Assembly (NCBI GenBank): GCA_014526335.1
Contig: JACTAT010000010.1
Coordinates: 4,488,282 to 4,552,281 of the forward strand
Direction: 5' to 3'
Length of the DNA stretch: 64,000 nucleotides
Origin: Chrysaora quinquecirrha
Taxonomy: Eukaryota > Cnidaria > Scyphozoa > Semaeostomeae > Pelagiidae
The position numbers were made by a program, and so were the translations under genes. Within the stretch, counting starts at the first letter, position 1; every line of letters starts with the position of its first letter. Under the pieces are notes generated by a model that saw nothing but the letters and a program-made list of their open reading frames with translations, had not been told where the DNA came from and did no database searches. This document shows, piece after piece, positions 1-13,400 of this stretch.

Positions 1-513
1 TACAAAATCGGGTATACCTTTTGAAAAATGGACTTTTTACTTCGGCAGTACCTCCCTAATAAAAATTCGGCAGCGGTATTCCAATGTATAGAAAAACCAA
101 GCAAAGCTTAGCATTTCTTAGCAAATTAAGAGCAACCCCAACATGGGATTTTGTCACGGAAAATGGAACCATAAATGGGGACTTTACGTCTGAGATAAAA
201 CCCATTTGTGAGGACATATCAGGAGTCTTTTAAGTGAGCGACTTGATTTCTACTTAACCGTTGCTGAAAAATTTCCCTTTATTCTATATTATATTCTATA
301 TTCGTCTTTTCATATATACATTATAATATTTGATTTCTATAAATTAAATTTGTATGCAATAGTACAAGTCAAAAACACAAATATTGTGACATCATATATA
401 CGTTAATTGCCGAGGACTCGCCTTTATTGCGAGTTCACACACGAGGCATTTCTGGTATAGCTACATTGAAACTCGGTTACCGGTGGGCGATAACAGCTCG
501 ACATTCGTTTGTA

Positions 514-575
514 TTAGGCCCTGGAAAAACGATCAAACATTGTTGGTCAAACATTTGATGTTTGTTTTACAATAT
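514..575 (+). mobile_element. Solo terminal fragment of the CAAACATTG MITE family
   Basis: Begins TTAGGCCCTGG and continues through the AAACATTG/TCAAACATTTGA end shared with copies at 43160, 57824 and 13609. The rest of the element is missing. Confidence 0.7.
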
Positions 576-875
576 TTAGCTGTTAGGCTTCCGAAACTCT
601 GTCGTAACAAGGCGAAATGGGTTGTCGAACTTTTTAACGCCAACAAGTAGAGGCCGAGCTTCATAAACATAACGCATAAACGCAAATTATCGCAAATTAA
701 GAGGGGCTGAGCGATACTACAAGATAAATCTAGTGATGCGTCCTCGAAAGCCTGCCCTGGTTCCGGAGCCTTGAAGTGGCCATTGCGATGGATGCTCAAT
801 AATGTGGAGAAGCAGTGAAAAGGGAAAGAAGAAATTGGCCTAGATTGTTGTTAGTACCAGCATAAGCCAAAAATA

Positions 876-1088
876 GACTTACTACATTCATCGTAGTCTA
901 CGCTCCTCCACACCCCACCACCCCGCTCCAACTGTGACTCAACATTTCAGTCAAAAAGTCGAACTAATTTTCACAAACCTCGTTGTCTTCTCTGACCAAA
1001 AAATCTCCCACTCTGAGGAAACAGCAATTTTGTTGCTGTTGTTGTTGTAGCTGCTTCCAAAAGAGTGGAAGGAATGTAATAAGCCTAG
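876..1088. mobile_element. MITE with TAGACTTA ends
   Basis: Opens with TAGACTTACTACATTC, runs through a tract of CTCCTCCACACCCCACCACC, and closes with GGAATGTAATAAGCCTA, the imperfect inverse of the start. Copies or parts recur at 8086-8206, 11965-12075, 12203-12434, 19492-19623, 20255-20313, 31278-31340 and 41847-41915. Confidence 0.7.
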
Positions 1089-1539
1089 GCCAAACCTAAT
1101 TCGGCAAATAGCTTTCGCGATATCGGAGACGAGCGGACTCTAGTCTATAAAGTCTCTAGCCTATTTTCCGCGTTTTATCTTCGACTCGCAAACGCACGAT
1201 TTTGAGTATCCTTTATGACGGGATGTAATGATCTATTTACAAATAAATTCGGCGGGAAAAAGGCCCAAAAGGTGTTTGTTGCAAATTGAGTCGAAACACA
1301 AGCGAGCAAGCTTTCTGTTTATGCGGCAAAGCACCATACGGTAGCATACGGCACCGCACGGCACGACACGACTCGGGAAACAGGCCTAAGCAGCACCACT
1401 AGATATCTTAGAGGAAGCCAACACCGGCTGGATCTTATAGCCTCTTGGCACCCCTCTACTGAAGAGACACTGCATTCTCTACATTCTAATTTATGAAGGC
1501 ATACATATTGGCATGCCTTCACGCGATAATAATTTCGTG

Positions 1540-4500
1540 CTATGTCACTAAAGTCCTTAATAAATACAGTAAAACTAAAAATACCATTGAATTTGATGAA
1601 ATCGTTCGACGAGCACCAGATCTTGTTTTATTATCGTCTAAAATTTGTTGCGATTTTTGGACTATATCATCGATATCATTTCGCATTGTTTTTATAGTTG
1701 TTTTTACCTTCGTAGGAGCCGCAGTTGTTGTTGTGGTAGTAAGGGGTTTCTTGACCTCGATTACGATAATTTGCACCAAAGCTTGGCCTGATTTCGAGGC
1801 TTCTCCACCTTTATCGGTGGCTATTATCATTAACGCGTGGACTTGGAATTTGGAATAATCCAACGGTCTTGTTATGAATATTTCGCCGGTTTCTGAATTT
1901 ATGACAAATCTAGAAGAAAAATGAATTACAATATTAATTTTTCACACCCGAGAAATCTGTAATTCACAAATGAAATCTAATATGAATTGCCAAGTAGGAC
2001 GGGGGATGAAAAAATAGCAAGCATTTCCAATATATAACATTTGCTATGGGTTAAATCACCAAGACCACGCAAAACCCTTTCAGGGGTTAACATAATTGCT
2101 CCCAGGGTGATATTCTAGAACTATGCCTACCTTGGATGCGGTGCTCTATTACCGACCTCCAAGGGATGGACAGCTGAGTTGGTTGTAAGCTTGAGGGAAG
2201 TGTTTCCGATGGGATCCGACCCTACAAAGTTGTGTTTGTGAGCTCTGTTTTTCCCTAGCCCCTAGTATCCTCATTTTCCAATTTCATAGGGAAATGACCT
2301 GTAACTGGATTTTTATTAAGCTTTCATTTCTATTCACTTCTTTAAATACTTGTGTCAGTAAAGAGGAATAAATATTGACACCTACTGTGGTGCACCGAAC
2401 CGATTCGATTTTATCCGATATGAAATTTGTCCGTACGTTCCAGCATCACCATCAACAGCCTACGAGGAATAAAGATTTACAGTCAAGAAACTCGTCTAAC
2501 AGGAAAGACCTAAATTATCAAAAGCAATTTAAGCATATATATGTTGTCAGTGGGGATATTAGACTTATTACATTCAGCCCCGCAAGTACCCACTCTTCGA
2601 AAGCAGAAACAGGAATAGTTATAAAACAATGACAACCTGGCTGCCAATTGCTTTTGCCTGGGACTCATAAAAGCTATTGAGTTCAATTGCTGAACGCTCA
2701 AACGACCAGTTTAGCGACCTCGGCCTGCTGTTAGTCTCGGTTTGATGAGCAAAAGTGGGACTCATGTAACACGTTTGGGATTCAAAATCAAACAGCCAAA
2801 ATAGGCCAATTTCTGCAAAAAGCGTGGCAGCTACAACGAAATGCATTAAGTCTCTGGTAGCATTACCTTCACTCGGCCTATGACTTTTTCCGTAGTGACA
2901 TTTTCCAAAACTTTGAAAACATAGATCAGCTTCTGAAAATTTGGTTCGTTATCATTTACATTTATAACTTGTATAGTGACGTTGATACTTGAGTTGTATT
3001 TCTCTTTTGTATTCGTCTCTATTGCTCTTATCTGAAATTTAAAAAAACGAACTTGTACATAGTTAATTATAACGCATTTGCTTTGTACGAGAGAAAAAGG
3101 TTCGGAACCGAAAGATCTATACCTTTCGGGTAGGGTATGGGTACGTTTTGATTTCGTTCACACAGCAAAGGATCGAGGACGGATCCAACTGGATCGGTTC
3201 CCGTGAAAACCGGGTCTAACACACTTCAATATGAGTACAGATAGGCACGAAGATGAATACAAAATAATACTGTAGGCATTTCCTTCACAAAGAGCTGACT
3301 TTTTAAAGCATTCTGAAGTAGTAAAAATATAGTTTGCAACTCAAGAAGAAAGAGTGCTCACTTTCCCATAACGAAGCACCCATCATTTTACAAAAATTAC
3401 ATGTTTTGATTTTTAACTCAGGCCAAAATTTTTCTTCTCACTTATTCTCCAATTAAACGTGAGTTTAAAGCAAAATTTACTGCCATAGCTCTCCTGAAGC
3501 GACTAGATTCCGGCCGTTGCACGCAGAACGGATTCCCTTACTCAAGATGCTCGTCATCTTCCAGAAAATGTCGCGCCGATCCAAACCCCTTTGAAAAGGT
3601 CTATTCGAGTCGGACTAAGAACTCTTTATCAAAGATTGACGGTGAATTCCCATATCCATACATACTAAAAGCATACTCAGATAGTATGTATTGCATAAAT
3701 TTGTGAATACTTACAGTAAACGTGTAATTTTGGCGTTTTTCGTAGTCAAGTTCTCCAAATAATTGTAATTTCCCAGATACTGGGTCAACGGAGAAGGTGT
3801 TTCTCTCGCCTTCCAGTTTGTATTTGAATTTGTTATTTATTTTCTGGAAGATTAAATGTTTTCCATTTAATCAAAAAGAAACACTGACAATATCTTTAGA
3901 AACAGTGGCGTAGCAAAGGGGCACGGGGACATTCACACCCCAATCATCGCCAAGATGGGTTTTGTATATAGGCAAAATCTGATGTAATGATGTCGCAGGG
4001 TACCACTTGGGTATTTATTCTTTAAAACCACGCCCTATTTTTCCTTGACCACACCCTTTTCCCTCCAATGTTAGATGTCTGGCTAAGCCACTGGTTAGAA
4101 ATAGCGTTTAGATCTCTTTAACAATTACAGATTGGCGTTTGTATTGAGAGCTCTTTAGCTTAGAATGCGGATACAAAACGTTTCTTGGAGTAAACTTCCT
4201 AGCTCCGCTAATTCTAGCCCCCAGCAATTAGGCATATAAGGCTATATTTTAATGAATTTTCAAGTTTTCTTCTAACATAATGTGATCAAATTTTTTCAAA
4301 TTTTGAATTCATTCCTGATTCAAAAAACAGAAAATTATCGGTTGCTCTGATAAAAGGTGTTAACAATTTCAACAAATAATTTGGGAGGGGACGGCAATTA
4401 GGCACCGACAGCAGGGTTGATAGGTTTCTGTTAGCTCACACTTTTACTCTTATCAATGCATAAAACAAAAAAGCAAAAATTCGAATTGCCATTACCTCTA

Positions 4501-7500
4501 AATCGGCATCAGTAGCATGAAATTGATCCGCAATTACATAGCCGGGTTTTTCATCTTCCCTAACTTTGAAGACAAAATTTTTCTTTTTGAACACGGGCTT
4601 GTTGTCGTTCACATCATTGAGTAGAATTATGACGTCAACCACTGAAAACGCTGTATTGTCGGGAACTTCCCAGGCCTAACAAAAAGGAAAATAAAGCTAC
4701 AGCGCTGAACTGAACTGACTGACTGACTGACTGACTGACTGACTGACTGACTGACTGACTGACTGACTGACTGACTGAATGAAATCTACCTCAGGCCAGT
4801 GCTACAGAAACAGTTAAATGAAGCTGTTACCCTGCAAACAGGTATCTAGTAGGACCAGGCAAGTTAAATGACTCATTGTGGCAGATTGTAAAATTATTAT
4901 GCATTTTCTTGCTACCCTTCCACATTTTCTTGCTCTTCTATTTTGTCTTTTTTTCTTAGAAAATGGTTACCGAATGTTACAAAATCCGCCTTGGATCGTC
5001 TATAGGGGGGTAAATAAAGTCTTTTTCTATCAGAATAAGTCGATTTGTCCGACTAACTGACTGACTGACTGACTGACTGACTGACTGACTGACTGACTGA
5101 CTGACTGACTGACTGACTGACTGACTGACTGACTGACTGACTGACTGACTGACTGACTGACTGACTGACTGACTGACTGACTGACTGACTGACTGACTGA
5201 CTGACTGACTGACTGACTGACTGACTGACTGACTGACTGACTGACTGACTGACTGACTGACTCACTGACTGACTGACTGACTGACTGACTGACTGACTGA
5301 CTGACTGACTGACTGACTGACTGACTGACTGACTGACTGACTGACTGACTGACTGACTGACTGACTGACTGACTGACTGACTGACTGACTGACTAACCAA
5401 CCAACCAACCAACCAACCAACAACCAACTAACCAACCAACTAACTAAATAACTAACTAACTAACAATGCTTAGATAAGCTTTTCATTGTGCTATTTGTTG
5501 GTTCCTCTGTACTAAGCACAGCAACCCATACATTGCGAAAACGGCTAGCGCCTATAGTATTTATCGTGGCCCTGCCTGCATTGGTTCAATTAAATATTTC
5601 ACTCTTTGCTACCATAAAAACATCTTTATAAGTTTCATGAATTTCGCAGTATCGAGTAAAGATAAAGAGGAAATAATTTGCCTACCATAACTTTAAGCTT
5701 GAATACATTGCTTGTTTCTCTATCAAGAGTGCCATTCACTCGTATTACTCCGGAGATTGGGTTGATTGAAAATAAACCATTGTTGTTGCCTAAACACAAA
5801 AAGATAGGTTCTTAGGAATGAAGACCAAGGGCGTTTGTTTTGCTGGTCTGTTCTTTCGTGTGCTTCCTGGAGTTCGTTAACACCTAATTCAGCGCCGACG
5901 GCCCCCTTATATTGTGCGTAAGCATAAGGGGCATTTTTGAGTCTGCCAATCTGGAAAATTCTGTGGTAAAACGTCGTCGCCTCTCTGATCATGCAGTCCC
6001 GGTTCGAATCCCATCTATTGCAAAATAACATTTGAAAAATTTAATTCCATTCTATTTCTTTTTAAAATATCAAGCATTATTTTTTTTCTTTTACCAATCC
6101 AATCTTTAATATTTTTAACGAATTTTAATAACTTTTGATAGCAGATGCAATAAAAAAACAAAATGATCCGGTGCCGAGAACGATACTTCCCCACTTCCTC
6201 CACAATGTGGCTGAGACGTTGTATCATAACGTTACGGGCCAGCAGAACCGTCGCTTGTCTCTGTGAATTCTCCTCCAGCCAAATGGGGTGGAAATATCCG
6301 GCCCCCAGACCATAAATGGATAAGTCCTATCTCAGCTGGATTCGAACCCACGACACTCGAACCAGGAGCCCGTTGCCGTAATCAATCCTCCACGGCGACT
6401 CCGTTTCACCAGAGTGAACATTTACTTGTCTATCTCGTAAATTGTCTGATGTTACTGGCCGCCAACTTGCAAACTCGATTGGGTCGCCTTCAAGATCGCA
6501 GTCCCATTCTGCTGGGAGAATCTAAACGGTTTATTTCTTCAGGCTTGGTGTAGGAGTGTTTCCGTTATGAAAAGTGTAAAAATTAGAGTCTTACCATCCA
6601 CGATTGAATACAGCACAGGGTGTTTGACTGCCGTATCTCCATCCACTGCCTTTACAGTCAATATTGCAGTACCCTGGAGAGAACATACGATCATTAAAAG
6701 CAGTAAGAAATATGGAAAGTATAGAGATTAATAATTCTTTGCACGCAGTCTGTAAGGGCTGTAAAGTTAATACTCAGGATACATTGGTTGTAAATTACGA
6801 GATAAATCTGAAAAAGCCTAAAGAACACAGTTTTCCTGGAGGTAGCAAAGGAGAAACGAAGCTGAAGGTGCTGGAACTTGGGAACAGGCAGTGCATACCC
6901 TTTGAATCAAAGGGTGGATGCGACTTCAAGTTCAGATCTCAAGGTAGCATACTACTGTTTAAGGAGTCACATCAGAGCAACGATCCCCCTTATAAGTGCC
7001 CAGTTGTCAATGACAAACATAGCAAGTGCTCCAAAAGCAAAGAGTTGTATTTTAGGCCCAGGGTTTGTAATCGATGATTAAATGTTTTATAACTAACCGA
7101 TGGTTGATTCTCGTCAACTTGAATCTGATAAGATGACTGCAGAAATTTAGGCTTTGTATCGCAAACATCAATGACATCAATCACCAGGCTTGTGTGTGAC
7201 TCGAGGCTTTGTGGAGTTCCTTTATCCTGCAAAAGAGGTCATTTTAAATTAACATATTAGTCGAGCTGCATTTCACATGTCAGTTGAGCTTCGAGTTTCA
7301 AGTGAAAAAAACGTTGGAGTTAAGATTAACTACATGTTTTTCATAAGGCACCACTTTTAAAAAAAAGGTTTGAGTCAGGAAAAGATAAGAAACCATTTAG
7401 GATTGTTGAAGCTTAATCTTTATGAGGTTCCTAATTTTTAAGGCTCAGATTTGCTTGGCTCGTAATTACCTTATTTACAAACGACTTTAAAAAGACGATG

Positions 7501-10405
7501 ACAACGTGAGGGCATTTCAATGTTAACTCAAGGAACCCTTTACAGAACTCTGAAGGCTCAAACTGCATCAACTGTGAAGGAAACTCCGACACTGAGCATC
7601 AAACTGCAAGTTCCTAATAAAAACTCGTACACCGAAAAGATATAAAATGGAACCTCAGTCAATGAATACCTCAATACAACGGACTAATACTTGCGTCCTA
7701 CAGGACCTTTCTTTTTAAAACGCATCTCTATATAGAGGATACCTCTGTACAGCAGAAAATTACATCGGTGCTACCAGTGTTTGTTATATGGAGAAAATTT
7801 AGAGGTGTGAATTTAAGCTTTGCTCATCTCCTAAAGTCATTATTAACAGAGCATCAACAAATAGAAGTAAATAGCATATATGGATATATATAAATAGCAT
7901 ATATGTATATGTATGTATATATAAATGTTTTTCTTACCCTTGCAATTACGACCAGCGTATATTTTTTCTCCGTTTCATAATCAAGAGGTTTTGCTAACGT
8001 GATCAATCCTGAATCGGTGCCAATCGAAAACTTTTCGACCTGGAAAGAGTTTAGAAATCATATCAGACCGTAGAGGACACAGAGGACATTACAGTGCTAC
8101 GCTCCTCCACACTCCACCACCCCGCTCCAACTACTGAGGAAACAGCTGTATTTTGTTGTAGTTGTTTCCGAAAGAGTGGGAGGAAGGTAATAAGTCTAGC
8201 AAACAGACCCGGTCGTTAGCAATAGCCAACAGTCACATTGCTTTTGCAGTCGATGGGAGCAACCAGCATCGTTGGTAGCCAAGGAGTAGCAAAAGCTTAG
8301 AGGATTGATTTTCCCTGCAGCCATGAGAGAGGCCCAAATTTCAATTCGAGCAGACAAAATTCAGATGGAGATTGCAAACTTGCTGCACATATGTAACACT
8401 AATGGCACTATATGCCAAAATTTTCTCAAAAAATTAACCATACAAAAAGATACAGTATAAACCCACAAACAAGAACCAAAAATTAAGAACCAGTGTCTTA
8501 ATTTTCTCCAAATACGACAAGGACGAGGAATACCAAAGCCTTATAAACAAGGATTGGTCATTTTATGTTTCTAGGTCAAGAGACTAGGTTCTTAAACAAA
8601 CCGCTAGTTCTTATTTGTGGGTTTGCACTGTATTAGAGTTGAGAGCTGCAAAGAAGGAGGCCATCCAGAGCTTGAGGGCAATCAATCAATGATAGATACC
8701 ATAGAAAATATAGGACGAGACAAGATATGAAAAACAAACTATGCCAAATACTATACCCCTTTTCCAGGTTTGAAATGATATGTAATGTCTTTATTTTGAC
8801 CATCATCATTGTCATATGCATGCACTTTTAGAATTGTCTTGCCAATAGTGGCATTCTACAACAAAATGGACAAACAGATTCTTACTCAAGATGCTTAAAG
8901 GTGCTGAGATATTTTTAGGGTTAAAAATCAGCACAAATCGAAAGCAACCAAACTTGATGTAGAAATTATAGTGTTTGGTTAATTGCTAGTCATGGATATT
9001 GAAAATATACCTCAGCAACTTTTGCGATGTATGGCGTTCCAGTGAATACAGGAGCATTATCGTTGATATCCAATACATATAGGAAAACCGGTAGCATGGC
9101 CTAAAAACATTTTGAAACAATTATCGTAGACATTCTAAGAGTCAATCTTAAAGGCCCATTTCCACTTCGTTCGCATTCGCTGTTTGCTGTTCGCTAGCCA
9201 TAAAAAAAGCGAACGCGAAGCGATTTTGATTTCTGTTGCAAGTCAAGCTCAAGCTTTCGAAAAAGTTTTACTTTGTTTATCGCCTAAAATTGATCACGAA
9301 GGTTGTATTCTCTTCGCAAGCGAGCGGCGAACCGCAAATTCGCTAGCGAACAGCGAATGCGAATGAAGTGGAAATGGGTCTAAAGAGATATTCTTTAAAC
9401 ATTTTGAAACAATTATGGCAAACATTTTAAGGGTCAATCTTAAGAGTTATTCTTAAAAACAATTATCGTTAACATTATAAGTTATGCAGATTGGCCTTAG
9501 ATTTTAATTTCTTTTTCCGTGTTCCAAATGTTTGAGAACCATTTCTAATCCGTTATGCTAAAATTACGAGAAGCGTCGAAGGGGTACTAACCCGTAGCTA
9601 CCAACTAGGAGAAGAAGTGTTAACAGAAGCTGAGAATGGGTAAAGTATTACGGTATCGATATCGAGGTTCAAGCTCGTCACTTTCTCAAAGATACTACGA
9701 AATATTAACCATTCTATTGTGCTGTATATTTCAGCAATGATGGCCTACGGCTTCATATTGCCAGTTCAGCATTCAGTTTATGTGCACTTGCATGATTACG
9801 TGCACAAATGAAAGACGCACGTATAGCATGCCTCATACTCAATAACACGATAGGGAGGCTAAGAATCCTTGTTGTGTCCTGGCATGTGGTGATCAATAGA
9901 ATTCTCCTAAAAACGGATCCTTCTAGGGTTTCAGTAATGTCGTCCTTTCCAGGCGTTAGGCCTCATTTGTAAGAAACTGTGAGGTAGCAGTTTTCGCCTG
10001 CAGGAAAAATGTTGATTGGAAACGATGGAATTTTTGTCATATAAATTAAGAATCTTAAATCTACTTAAAAATTTGAAATATTCTTAGAAAAAAGTTGTTC
10101 TTTTTGAAAATGATAGGCAAACATGGATTCCGGGGTGTACTTTTAGATGATTAAAAAGCAAGAACAAGAGGGCCAAGAGTAATTGAAAGTTAATTAACTG
10201 GTTAGTTGGTTAGTTAGTTAATCAGTTAGCTAGTTAGTTTGTTAATTAGTTGGTTAGTTGGTTAGTTAATTAGTTAGTTAGTTAGTCAGTCAGTCAGTCA
10301 GTCAGTCAGTCAGTCAGTCAGTCAGTCAGTCAGTCAGTCAGTCAGTCAGTCAGTCAGTCAGTCAGTCAGTCAGTCAGTCAGTCAGTCAGTCAGTCAGTCA
10401 GTCAC

Positions 10406-10443
<38 letters not shown>

Positions 10444-13400
10444 ACTCAGTCAGTCAGTAGGAGGTGCGAAAAGAGAAAGAGAGAATACGCTGGAGCGGGC
10501 GCTAGAGAGCGTAAAGTCAAATGAAAAGACCTGGCATTTAGAGGTTATATAGCTCGTTTCTTACCGTTCTGTGCTGTCCACCACCTTGATGGTTGTCTTG
10601 GGCTGAGACAATGATTTTGAAGTGAGCTTGCGCCTAAGAATAAAAAAACCACTCTTTTCAGCGCAGAGAAACAACTGAAAAAAATATTCTAAAAAAGCTC
10701 TGTACAGTAGCACCCGTAACTTATAACCTTCACTTTCGACACAGCCTATCAATAACTGTAAATTTTTCAGTTCAGTAAGAAAAAAAACGAACGAGGTTTT
10801 AGCCGGGAACCTACGATTGTGAGACAATTTAGGCCTGAAAGAGGATGATTTCCCTTTTGCCTTTGCTTCAAGGTCATATGATTTGCCATCATTTCCACAT
10901 CAGTTCATTTCATTCTGACATCAAAACGGGTAGAAATGTAAGAAAATGTCAATATTTCTCAATTGTCCGACATGCTAGAGAAAATTCGATGTCTTAAAAA
11001 TCAACAGTTCTTGTGTTGCGTAGCTTAGATTTTCATAAAAAATCCATGAACATTTACGGCTGAAGGTTCTAAAAATCTCAGTTTCTTATATCTGCTTGTT
11101 TTTGCTTTGTTTTCTGCTGAATCGACAGTAAATAAAACTATTTGTGAGTGGTTTTGCTGTTTATAACTCAACTACCGTTAAGTTGCGAAGCAAACAAAAT
11201 ATCTTTGTGCGATTTATTCATGTATCGAGAAAAATAAATTTTGTGGCTTCAAGCTTTTTCAACGAAAAGTATATTACATTGCTTGTTTTTTGAAAAGTAC
11301 AAAGAAGAAATAAAAATATAAATTATAAAAGTAAAAAATTGCAACAAAACAAATATTACAAAGGCAGTGAATAGAAAGTACGAGCTTGAATGACATGTAA
11401 GTTATTTTATATTGGTAAAAGAACGAAATAAAATATTGAGGAAATTCATGTAAAAATAAAGGATAAAAAATTGTTAAAATGAAAAGAGAAAACAGTTTAA
11501 GAGCTGAGAGATATCGGAAGCAGAAACATTTCCGCAGTAACCGATCCTAAGAGAAATTTACAAAAACATGGATGAAAAGATGCTGTTTTTTGTTTTGTTT
11601 CGTCATGTTTGGCATATCATTGTTTCCGAAATGATTCATTGCATAAAAAGCAAGCAAGCTAGCAGTGGGCAATAAAGGAAGAAGCTTCTACGGGGTGTAA
11701 GGAAGTTATGTTGGTCACATGCAAAAAAATGTAAGGATCGCCGAAGCTAAGGGAAAATTGTCAAGTACTGGGCACGAGTCACGTGAATAGACGTTTTTCC
11801 TGTTTTTCTTATTCTTAGTTTTAGTCATGTTGTAGTTAGCCACGTTCATGTTCAGTGACGTTTTCAATTTATAATTGTATTTAAGGTTGTTTGTATATAT
11901 TTTCATAAAAAGTACAATTTCGGGCAAATTCGTAGAAAAATAGTCATTGTCAATAGTCAAATCTAGACTTATTACCTGAGTCCCAGTTATCGCTCATGAG
12001 ACCGAGGCTAACACTCAAACTGAGAGAGAGATCGCTCAAACTGGGACTCTTAAAAGATTAGCTAAAAAACTGGTCAGCTTGCCCTAGAAATCCCGGGCGC
12101 CAATCAGAGAGCAGCTTGCTGACATACCGCATTCTGATTGGCTTATTCAGCTATTTCGCTTATTCAGCTGATTGGCTTAATCAGTAAGTGGGGTGTAGGT
12201 AGACTTACTACATGAGTCGTAGTTTTCGCTGCCTTCATCTCAATTCAATTCATTGAAAAAAATGCAAGATCAAAAATAGTTGTTGCTGTTGTTAATGGTG
12301 GCAGCTCAAACTACGTAGTATGAGCGGGCTGTGTTGCGTGGGGGACTGGAAGCGAATCTACGACTTTTGTAGCGAGTCTAGGATGTAGGGGTGGTGGAGG
12401 AGTGGAAACTAACGACTCAGGTAATAAGTCTAAATCAAACCCTCGGCTGAATTTTTATGTAAATTAGCATCAACAATTCCTACCTCTCTATCAAGCCTCT
12501 TTTTCAGAGTGAGTCTTCCAGTTCCTGCATTGATATTGCATATCTGCGCACCGTAAGAGTCAAGACTGTATGTAATGACGTCACCTTCATCGTCCACCGT
12601 ATAATCACTTATTTCAGCAATGACGTAGCCTGAAATGCAAATAAAATGGAATTAATGCTACTATTTTGTATTGTAATATACCAAACTACACACTTTAATC
12701 TCCGTGGGACATAAGCTAGTACGGATCAAGACATAGCCGATCTGATTGGTCTAAGCCAATTTTATACGTCGTACCGTGCCATGTCAAAACTAAAACAATT
12801 GATTCGCCATTGGTTATACGGTCGTGTAGTCGTGCTCTTCGTTGCCAACCATTTAACACATGGCTAACACGATATTTGATCTTGCCGAACTTGGTCGTGC
12901 CAAACTTGGTCGTGCCGAACTTGGTCGTGCCAAACTTCCTTTTGCCGAGCTGTACCGCGGAAACCCTAGGCGAATGGTTCGACATTCATATCGGTTGAAC
13001 TAAGTAAAAAATGTGTTTTATAATGACCAGCCTTCACTTCTACAATATTGGACAAAAATTATAAGACAAACTGAAATTTTCATAATATCTATATTACTGT
13101 TGCATTACCCCCCTTTACTAAATGTTGATCAAATTGTATGGAATTGTTTTCGTTATCACTCAACATCGATCAAAGGGGGAAGGGGGAGTGAGCTATTGAT
13201 TAGCGAAGCTAAAGTTAAGAAATTGCTATTCTAATTCGGAATCTTCTATGTGTCTCATCATATTTTGTCCAAAATTGTAGTTCTAAGTTGGACATCTAAA
13301 TGTGTCCCTCTAATCCTTCCGACATTCCCGCCATGGATTACAGCCTACTCTAAAATGGTTTATTTTTTATACGCATTTAAATCCATAGACCACCACCATA

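Larger units (their letters stand above)
1..1539. other. 3' flank of the cadherin gene, no gene seen
   Basis: Beyond the cadherin stop codon I see only one end of the CAAACATTG MITE (514-575), one copy of the TAGACTTATTAC MITE (876-1088) and unremarkable AT-rich sequence. Confidence 0.5.

Noticed and set aside
4140..4410. A further copy of the GGTGCCTAATT MITE
   Set aside because: CAATTAGGCA occurs at 4208 and 4396, but both in the same orientation and without a matching opposite end.
5053..5427. 124-codon minus-strand frame of Ser-Val-Ser-Gln
   Set aside because: It is a pure read-through of the ACTG array and appears because a 4-bp unit without stops is open in all frames.
6664..7077. 137-codon plus-strand frame
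   Set aside because: Lies antisense in a cadherin intron between two validated exons, has no recognised domain and is unlikely to be coding.
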